Below are positions 1 to 5,429 of a stretch of DNA of 6,263 bases, one piece after another (within the stretch, counting starts at the first letter, position 1; every line of letters starts with the position of its first letter). The notes beneath the pieces were generated by a model. That model made no database searches. It was given only the letters and a program-made list of their open reading frames with translations, and was not told the DNA's origin. The stretch lies in the NCBI GenBank assembly GCA_937892255.1, contig CALAUL010000011.1:1-6263 (forward strand), written 5' to 3'. Position numbers and translations under genes: made by a program. This stretch comes from an uncultured Bacteroidales bacterium. GTDB taxonomy: Bacteria > Bacteroidota > Bacteroidia > Bacteroidales > Marinilabiliaceae.

Positions 1-84
1 ATGGTTGACTCATTCATCTCAGCAGTTGACGTAAATAATAGAATAGTAACGTTCGAGTTGCCCGAGGGTCTTCTCGACTTATAG
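1..84 (+). CDS. rimM: C-terminal end of probable ribosome maturation factor RimM (5' part outside window)
   Basis: The frame open from base 1 reads 27 codons and stops at TAG (82-84), giving a tail that ends PEGLLDL. The pattern FI..VD..NRIVTFELPEGLLDL matches the end of Bacteroidetes RimM as I remember it, where the PRC-barrel domain closes with a strand and PEGLL(D/N)L. RimM binds ribosomal protein S19 and assists maturation of the 30S subunit head. The ATG at base 1 is probably an internal methionine, because a whole RimM is about 170-180 residues and the frame is still open at the window edge. The stop lies 15 nt before prfB, so the two are probably cotranscribed. The identification rests on a short tail only. 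Confidence 0.65.
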   Translation: MVDSFISAVDVNNRIVTFELPEGLLDL

Positions 85-99
85 ACGATAGTAACAAAG

Positions 100-1215
100 A
101 TGGTAACACAAGAACAGATAAAGGACCTAACCACACGTTGTTCGGCATTGGAAAAGTATCTCGATATAGAGCGACGCAAGATAGAACTTGAAGAAGACGA
201 GATGCGAGCATTGGCTCCCGGCTTTTGGGACGATGCGAAGAAAGCCGAGGCTCATATGAAGAAGGTCAAGGAAAACAAGAAATGGATAGAGGGACATAAG
301 GAAGTCTCAAGAGCTGTTGAAGAGTTGCAATTGGCTTTCGACTTTGTGAAAGACGGAATAGCAAGTGAAGAGGAGCTTGATGAGGCGTATGCCAATGCAC
401 TTAAACTGATGGAGGATATAGAACTTGCCAACATGCTCCGACGAGAGGAAGACCAACTTGGAGCAGTTGTTAAGATAGTAGCAGGTGCAGGAGGAACAGA
501 GAGTCAGGACTGGGCACAGATGTTGTATCGACTATATACACGTTGGTGTGAGAGTAAAGGGTATAAGATGACGGTAACCAACTACCAAGAGGGTGACGAG
601 GCAGGCATCAAAACTGTCACTATGCAAGTAGAAGGTGATACAGTATATGGCTATCTTAAGAGTGAAAATGGCGTTCACCGTCTTGTTCGTGTCTCACCAT
701 ACAATGCGCAAGGCAAACGCATGACCTCTTTCTCTTCGGTCTTTGTGACTCCTCTTGTAGATGATACTATAGAGGTGCAAATCAACCCAGCAAATATCTC
801 GTGGGATCTATTTCGTTCGGGTGGAGCAGGTGGACAGAACGTCAACAAAGTAGAGACGGGTGTACGTTTGCGTTATAAGTATAAAGACCCTGATACAGGC
901 GTAGAGGAAGAGATACTTATAGAGAACACAGAGACACGTTCGCAGCTTGACAACAGAGAGAATGCTATGCGTCTCTTACGTTCGCAACTATATGATAGAG
1001 AACTCAAACGTCGCATGGCGGCACAAGCAAAGATAGAAGCTGGTAAGAAGAAAATAGAGTGGGGTTCGCAGATACGCAGTTATGTCTTTGACGACAGACG
1101 AGTGAAAGACCACCGCACCAACTATCAGACATCAAACGTTCAGGCAGTCATGGACGGAGATATAGATGCATTCATAAAGGCCTATCTCATGGAGTTTGGC
1201 GGTGATGAGGTTTAA
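100..1215 (+). CDS. prfB: Peptide chain release factor 2 (RF2)
   Basis: Class I release factor that reads UGA and UAA stop codons in the ribosomal A site and triggers hydrolysis of peptidyl-tRNA. The 371 residues are full length for the family. The N-terminal helical domain covers about 1-110 and the PCRF domain begins near GAGGTES (129-135). The stop-codon-reading tripeptide is SPY (199-201), where E. coli has SPF. The catalytic GGQ is at 244-246 within SGGAGGQNVNKVE, and the conserved WGSQIRSYVFDDRRVKDHRT block starts at 321. The ATG at 100 gives MVTQEQIKDL, matching the usual Bacteroidetes N-terminus, although no Shine-Dalgarno is visible. There is no programmed +1 frameshift: the codons at the E. 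coli shift position read TAT CTC GAT in frame (157-165), with no UGA. The gene sits between the rimM tail and lptB with 15-nt gaps on both sides. Confidence 0.97.
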   Translation: MVTQEQIKDLTTRCSALEKYLDIERRKIELEEDEMRALAPGFWDDAKKAEAHMKKVKENKKWIEGHKEVSRAVEELQLAFDFVKDGIASEEELDEAYANALKLMEDIELANMLRREEDQLGAVVKIVAGAGGTESQDWAQMLYRLYTRWCESKGYKMTVTNYQEGDEAGIKTVTMQVEGDTVYGYLKSENGVHRLVRVSPYNAQGKRMTSFSSVFVTPLVDDTIEVQINPANISWDLFRSGGAGGQNVNKVETGVRLRYKYKDPDTGVEEEILIENTETRSQLDNRENAMRLLRSQLYDRELKRRMAAQAKIEAGKKKIEWGSQIRSYVFDDRRVKDHRTNYQTSNVQAVMDGDIDAFIKAYLMEFGGDEV

Positions 1216-1230
1216 CAAATAGACATTGCT

Positions 1231-2004
1231 ATGGAAGATAATATAAGCTATAGTGAGGAGCGAATGATATTGCGCACCGAGAAACTTGTAAAGAAATATG
1301 GCAGTCGTACAGTTGTTGACGGTCCTTCTATTCAAGTTCAACAAGGCGAGATAGTCGGTCTGCTCGGTCCTAACGGAGCAGGTAAGACAACGACATTCTA
1401 CATGACAGTGGGACTCATCGAGCCTAATGATGGTCACATCTGGCTAAATGATACAGAGATAACCAAATATCCTGTTTATCGTCGTGCGCAATGCGGAATA
1501 GGTTACTTAGCACAGGAAGCATCGGTGTTTCGTACATTGAGTGTGGAGGACAACATATCGGCAGTGCTTGAGATGACGAAGTTTCCAAAAGCATATCAGA
1601 AACAGCGTTTAGAGGAACTCATTGAGGAATTTGGTTTGGGACATATTCGTAAGAGCAAGGGTATACAGCTTTCGGGTGGAGAGCGTCGACGCACAGAGAT
1701 AGCGCGAGCCTTGGCTATCAATCCGAAGTTTATAATGTTGGACGAACCATTTGCAGGTGTTGACCCTATTGCGGTATATGATATACAGAAGATAGTGGCG
1801 AAGTTGAAAGACAAGAATATAGGTGTACTCATTTCGGACCATAATGTGGGTGAGACATTGGCAATATGTGATAGAGCGTACATACAAGTGTCGGGTAAGC
1901 TCTTCAGAGCCGGAACGGCTGAAGAACTTGCGGCTGACGAACAAGTGCGTCGTGTGTATTTGGGTAATGACTTTATCCTTCGCAGACGAAACTTCAACGA
2001 CTGA
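1231..2004 (+). CDS. lptB: LPS export ABC transporter ATPase LptB
   Basis: Cytoplasmic ATPase of the LptB2FG complex, which extracts lipopolysaccharide from the inner membrane and drives it along the Lpt bridge to the outer membrane. All ABC motifs are present: A-loop Tyr23, Walker A GPNGAGKT (46-53), Q-loop Gln95 in YLAQEASVF, signature LSGGE (147-151), Walker B IMLDEP (168-173) with Glu172 as catalytic base, D-loop AGVDP (175-179) and H-loop His204 in SDHNVGET. The LptB-specific stretches GLLGPNGAGKTTTFYM, LSGGERRR, DEPFAGVDP and the C-terminal YLGNDFILRR separate it from other ABC ATPases. The 257 residues are slightly longer than the roughly 241 of E. coli. Starting at Met12 (base 1264) would give 246 residues, beginning where the family homology begins, and a GAGGAG lies just before it. 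Other lpt genes are not in the window. Confidence 0.95.
   Translation: MEDNISYSEERMILRTEKLVKKYGSRTVVDGPSIQVQQGEIVGLLGPNGAGKTTTFYMTVGLIEPNDGHIWLNDTEITKYPVYRRAQCGIGYLAQEASVFRTLSVEDNISAVLEMTKFPKAYQKQRLEELIEEFGLGHIRKSKGIQLSGGERRRTEIARALAINPKFIMLDEPFAGVDPIAVYDIQKIVAKLKDKNIGVLISDHNVGETLAICDRAYIQVSGKLFRAGTAEELAADEQVRRVYLGNDFILRRRNFND
1255..1260 (+). promoter_or_regulatory. Possible ribosome binding site for an internal lptB start at 1264
   Basis: GAGGAG lies 3 nt before the in-frame ATG at 1264 (Met12 of the long reading). It is the only clear purine-rich Shine-Dalgarno-like match next to a start candidate in the window. The spacing is shorter than the usual 5-9 nt, and Bacteroidetes depend little on Shine-Dalgarno pairing. 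It therefore supports the shorter LptB start without proving it. Confidence 0.3.
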
Positions 2005-2017
2005 TACTTCAATATGA

Positions 2018-2068
2018 TATAAAAACAAAAGAAGCAAAGTATATACCTTTGCTTCTTTTGTTTTTATA
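2018..2068. terminator. Bidirectional intrinsic terminator between lptB and hisC
   Basis: The left arm 2018-2039 and right arm 2047-2068 form a perfect 22-bp inverted repeat around a 7-nt loop (2040-2046). The arm nearest the loop holds the GAAGCAAAG / CTTTGCTTC core. The outer part is an A-rich run paired with a T-rich run (TTTTGTTTTT), so transcripts from either side end in a U-rich tract. It lies 13 nt after the lptB stop and 11 nt after the hisC stop on the other strand. This is the expected place and form for one hairpin serving two convergent operons. The U-tract is part of the stem rather than after it, and the stem is AT-rich outside the core. Confidence 0.88.
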
Positions 2069-2079
2069 GAGCTCTACCT

Positions 2080-3114
2080 TTAGAAGGAACGCAACTCTTT
2101 TAGTAATATATCGTTCTCATCTGGAGTACCAATGGTGATACGCAAACAATTGTTGCATAGAGTCACGCTATTGCGGTTGCGGACTATGACGCCTCTGTTC
2201 ATCAGTTCGTTGTAGATAGCAGTGGCGTCAGTCACTTTGACAAGAACGAAATTTGCATCGCTTGGGTGGACAATCTTTGTGATAGGCAAAGAAGCTATCG
2301 CCTCAGCGACGCGTTTTCTCTCTTCGTTGAGAAGAGCCACACGTTGATTTTTTATCTTTTCATCGTCCAGCATCTTCTTTACGAACTCTTGAGTGAGCAA
2401 GTTGATGTTGTATGGGTACTTCACCTTGTTGAAGAAGTTAATTATCTCCTCAGAGGCGAAAGCCATGCCACAACGGACAGACGCCATTCCCCATGCTTTG
2501 GAGAACGTTTGTAGGACTATCACGTTAGGTAGAGAGTCGAGCCTTTCAAGCCAAGAAGCTTCACTGGCAAAGTCAATATAAGCTTCATCGATAACCACAA
2601 TGCCATCGAAAGAGTCAATAATCTTGAGCATTTCGTCTCTGTTGAGCAAGTTGCCGGTGGGGTTGTTTGGAGAGCAAAGGAAGATGACCTTTGTCTTGTC
2701 GTCGGTACGGTTCAACACCTTGTCGGCGCAAAGCGAGTAGTCGTCATTGAGAAGTACCTTGCGGTATTCGACATTGTTGACATCGGCACATACTTCGTAC
2801 ATTCCGTAAGTAGGGTCAATAGCAACGATGTTATCCTCTTTAGGTTCGCAGAAGATACGAATGATGAGGTCTATCGGTTCATCGCTACCATTGCCTAACA
2901 TTATCTGTGTCGGTCTGACGCCTTTTATAGAAGCTATTTTCTCTTTAACTTCCCATTGCAGAGGGTCGGGATAGCGATTGTACGGACTGCCAAAAGGGTT
3001 TTCGTTGGCATCGAGAAAAGTAGAAGCTTCGCCCTTAAACTCACTTCTTGCGCATGAGTATGGCTTAAGTGCGAATATGTTGGGTCTGACTAATTGTTCT
3101 AAAGTCTTCTTCAT
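2080..3114 (-). CDS. hisC: Histidinol-phosphate aminotransferase
   Basis: Cytoplasmic, PLP-dependent, class I/II aminotransferase fold enzyme. It transfers an amino group from glutamate to imidazole acetol phosphate, giving histidinol phosphate. Visible motifs are LDANENPFG near the N-terminus (34-42), GNGSDE (74-79) for the cofactor phosphate, CSPNNPTG (147-154), DEAY (176-179) and QTFSKAWG (202-209), with Lys206 as the Schiff-base lysine. The substrate-carboxylate arginine is Arg325 in CLRITIGT. The 344 residues are normal for the family. The start lies 11 nt after the hisD stop without a visible Shine-Dalgarno, so it is probably translated from the same his mRNA. It is the last gene of that unit here: the terminator follows 11 nt after its stop and hisB is absent. 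SKAWGMASVRCG and the his context favour HisC over related aminotransferases such as CobD. Confidence 0.96.
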   Translation of the reverse strand: MKKTLEQLVRPNIFALKPYSCARSEFKGEASTFLDANENPFGSPYNRYPDPLQWEVKEKIASIKGVRPTQIMLGNGSDEPIDLIIRIFCEPKEDNIVAIDPTYGMYEVCADVNNVEYRKVLLNDDYSLCADKVLNRTDDKTKVIFLCSPNNPTGNLLNRDEMLKIIDSFDGIVVIDEAYIDFASEASWLERLDSLPNVIVLQTFSKAWGMASVRCGMAFASEEIINFFNKVKYPYNINLLTQEFVKKMLDDEKIKNQRVALLNEERKRVAEAIASLPITKIVHPSDANFVLVKVTDATAIYNELMNRGVIVRNRNSVTLCNNCLRITIGTPDENDILLKELRSF

Positions 3115-3125
3115 GTCTTAGTGTA

Positions 3126-4409
3126 TTATGAGTTTGCTAAACGTCGTAGTGTCATAGCGTTGCGATGAGCAAAGAGCTCTTCGTTCTCAGCCATTGTCTC
3201 TACTATCTCTGCAATGTTTTTTAATCCTTGAGGTGTTATCTCTTGATATGTCATCTTTTTACGGAAGCTATCAAGGTTAACTCCGCTGTAAGCGTGAGCA
3301 TAGCCACTTGTTGGTAATGTATGGTTTGTACCTGAAGCATAGTCACCTGCGCTCTCTGGAGTCAGATGACCAAGGAATAGCGAACCTGCATTGACTATAC
3401 GGTCAGCTATCTGCATGTAGTCTTTAGTGGAGATGATGAGGTGTTCTGGTGCATATTCGTTGGTTATATCTATCACCTCCTCAAGGTCGCGAACTACGAT
3501 GATACGGCTATGTTCGAGTGATTTTTCAGCCAATGCTATACGTGGTAGTTCTTTTACTTGACGTTCTACTTCACACAGAACATCTTGTGCCAATGCTTCG
3601 CTTGAAGTGATGAGTATGGCTTGGCTATCAGCACCATGTTCGGCTTGAGAAAGGAGGTCAGCAGCAACGAATGCGGGGTTGGCTGTCTCATCAGCTATAA
3701 CCTCTACCTCTGAAGGTCCGGCAGGCATGTCGATAGCAACATCACGTAGACTCACCTCTTGTTTTGCAGCTGTCACGTATTGATTGCCCGGTCCGAATAT
3801 CTTGTAAACCTTAGGTACAGACTCTGTGCCATAAGCCATAGCAGCGATGGCTTGTACGCCTCCTATCTTAAATATTTTACTTACACCAGCTACCTTTGCT
3901 GCATAGAGTACAGCAGGGTGAATTTTGCCATTTTTCGATGGAGGCGAGCAGAGGACGATTTCCGAGCAGCCTGCTATTTGTGCTGGTACAGCAAGCATGA
4001 GGACAGTAGAGAAGAGGGGAGCTGTGCCTCCGGGAATATAAAGGCCAACCTTTTGTATTGGCATAGCACGTTGCCAACATTTCACACCGGGCATCGTTTC
4101 AACGGTAGGCAGTTCTTGATCTTGTGCAGCATGGAAACGTGCTATGTTGTCCTTCGCAGCACATATAGCACTTTTTAGTTCAGTGCTTATTAGATTCTCG
4201 GCCTCTTCTATCTCGGTAGCGCTGACACATAGGGAGTCAAGTTCTACCTTGTCAAATTTGAGTTCGTACTCCTTGACAGCAACGTCACCACGTGTGCGAA
4301 CGTCATTAAGCACGCCTCTCACCGTCTCTGTCAGACTGCTGTTGTCAAATGCAGGACGAGCAAGTAGTTCTGCCCATTGGTCTTTGTTTGGGTACTTTAT
4401 TATCTTCAT
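3126..4409 (-). CDS. hisD: Histidinol dehydrogenase
   Basis: Zinc-dependent, NAD-linked cytoplasmic enzyme that makes the final two oxidations of the pathway, L-histidinol to histidinal to L-histidine. The 427 residues match the family length. Recognisable blocks are YIPGGTAPLFSTVLM (124-138), KIGGVQAIAAMAYGT (181-195), FGPGNQYVTAAK (205-216) and DMPAGPSEVEVIAD (227-240). By comparison with E. coli HisD, the zinc ligands are Gln255 and His258 (SQAEHGADS), Asp356 (GDYASGTNHTLPT) and His415 near the C-terminus. The catalytic Glu322-His323 pair lies in NEYAPEHLI. All key residues are present, so it should be active. Its ATG is only 5 nt after the stop of the upstream FGE-fold gene, with no Shine-Dalgarno between, which suggests translational coupling. 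hisC follows after 11 nt. Confidence 0.97.
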   Translation of the reverse strand: MKIIKYPNKDQWAELLARPAFDNSSLTETVRGVLNDVRTRGDVAVKEYELKFDKVELDSLCVSATEIEEAENLISTELKSAICAAKDNIARFHAAQDQELPTVETMPGVKCWQRAMPIQKVGLYIPGGTAPLFSTVLMLAVPAQIAGCSEIVLCSPPSKNGKIHPAVLYAAKVAGVSKIFKIGGVQAIAAMAYGTESVPKVYKIFGPGNQYVTAAKQEVSLRDVAIDMPAGPSEVEVIADETANPAFVAADLLSQAEHGADSQAILITSSEALAQDVLCEVERQVKELPRIALAEKSLEHSRIIVVRDLEEVIDITNEYAPEHLIISTKDYMQIADRIVNAGSLFLGHLTPESAGDYASGTNHTLPTSGYAHAYSGVNLDSFRKKMTYQEITPQGLKNIAEIVETMAENEELFAHRNAMTLRRLANS

Positions 4410-4414
4410 GTTTG

Positions 4415-5392
4415 TTACTTCGCTATTAGTTTGTTGTTGATAATATACACACCTTTTGGTAGTGTCTTTATCTCAGCAGGTGTGGTGTTACGTTTGATGA
4501 GGACTCCGCTTAGTGAGTAGACATCTGTATTTGACGACTCGTCTATTTGTGTGGACGGGGTGATAGCCGTTGAGTTTTCTACGTAGCCTATCAGAGCTAA
4601 TCTGAAGCCTGTGTATGTATTTGTTTGTGATGGAGATTGATATTCGCGTTCGTATATTTTTGTGTACTTAGCAGCGCTTCCGAAGTGTCCACCACGTACT
4701 ATGATATACTGAGCCTCAGTTGTTACAATGGGATCTTTTTTGTTGGGAAAGCCATCGTAACTATTGAAGTAATAGTCTGCACACCATTCTTGTGCGTTTC
4801 CAGACATGTCGTAGAGCCCGAGTGCATTAGGTTTTAGTTGACCAACTGGATTAAGTACGTCTTTGGAGTTTTCTCGTGTCCAGGCTACTTCTTTAGATGT
4901 ATTTGAGCCTGCATACAAAGTCTGTGTGTTGTAAATACCTCCGCGAGCTGCATATTCCCATTGAGCTTCAGATGGTATGGTGAAATATGCGCCATTGAGT
5001 ACGTCTTTTAACATGTTATTGAGAGTGTATACTAATTCCAAGCAGTTGTAGTAGGATATGTAGTATACAGGGTAGTTGTCTCCTGTACCTATGCCGTTAT
5101 CAACTTTAAGCAACTCTTCACCCAAGGCAGCTTTCCATAGTTCTTGTGTCACTTCGTATTTGCCGATGTGAAATGTCGATAGTTCAACATTATGAACAGG
5201 ACAAGCTGTGTTGACATACTGAGAAATCTCAGCGTCGTAGTTAGGCAATGTAGCATCATCACGTTGACCACCCATGTAGAATGAGCCACCTTTTACTTTC
5301 ACCATTTCAAAAGATACACCGTTGATAGTGAATGTCTGAGCAAATGCTGTTGTGGAACATGCAAGGATGGCCAATGTAGTTAATGCTTTCAT
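4415..5392 (-). CDS. Secreted FGE/SUMF1-fold protein, non-catalytic type, within the his operon
   Basis: A 325-residue exported protein of the formylglycine-generating enzyme/sulfatase-modifying domain family (PF03781 type). A short signal peptide ends at AFA-Q (cleavage after residue 18). Family hallmarks follow in order: MVKVKGGSFYMGG (30-42), VELSTFHIGKYEVTQELW (69-86), FTIPSEAQWEYAARGG (137-152), NALGLYDMSGNAQEWCADYY (189-208), and IVRGGHFGS (231-239) leading to TGFRLAL (261-267). True FGEs carry two catalytic cysteines after the last GG; here the matching positions are about Ser239 and Thr244, so aldehyde-forming activity is unlikely. The remaining cysteines (Cys64, Cys117, Cys204) are scattered. 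A tail of about 50 residues ends VYSLSGVLIK...LPKGVYIINNKLIAK, like the C-terminal domains of many Bacteroidetes secreted proteins. It starts 37 nt after hisG and ends 5 nt before hisD, with no promoter visible in the gap. Function unknown; a binding or scaffold role, as in other catalytically dead relatives, is inference. Confidence 0.85.
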   Translation of the reverse strand: MKALTTLAILACSTTAFAQTFTINGVSFEMVKVKGGSFYMGGQRDDATLPNYDAEISQYVNTACPVHNVELSTFHIGKYEVTQELWKAALGEELLKVDNGIGTGDNYPVYYISYYNCLELVYTLNNMLKDVLNGAYFTIPSEAQWEYAARGGIYNTQTLYAGSNTSKEVAWTRENSKDVLNPVGQLKPNALGLYDMSGNAQEWCADYYFNSYDGFPNKKDPIVTTEAQYIIVRGGHFGSAAKYTKIYEREYQSPSQTNTYTGFRLALIGYVENSTAITPSTQIDESSNTDVYSLSGVLIKRNTTPAEIKTLPKGVYIINNKLIAK

Positions 5393-5429
5393 GTCTGTAA
5401 TATTCTAAATGATGTGTATATCTGTTTGG

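Noticed and set aside
1596..2037. Two overlapping - strand open frames of about 140 codons opposite lptB
   Set aside because: Both are antisense to the conserved ABC ATPase motifs, and one runs through the terminator. No family resemblance or sensible start.
2067..2076. 10-bp palindrome TAGAGCTCTA beside the terminator
   Set aside because: Short, single copy, overlapping the stem base and close to the hisC stop. No partner site or reason to call it an operator.
3759..4178. 139-codon + strand frame opposite hisD
   Set aside because: Antisense to the hisD catalytic core with low-complexity Ser/Cys/Tyr composition. A shadow frame.
4415..5392. The FGE-fold protein as an EgtB-like enzyme making ergothioneine from histidine
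   Set aside because: The idea is tempting because EgtB shares the FGE fold and acts on a histidine derivative. But there is no N-terminal DinB-like domain with the iron-binding histidines, the protein has a signal peptide, and no EgtD-type methyltransferase is present.
5357..5392. A lipoprotein signal (Cys12 in LAILACST) on the FGE-fold protein
   Set aside because: The residue at -2 is Leu and no good L-(A/S)-(G/A)-C lipobox forms. AFA-Q at 16-19 fits signal peptidase I better. Lipidation is not excluded.
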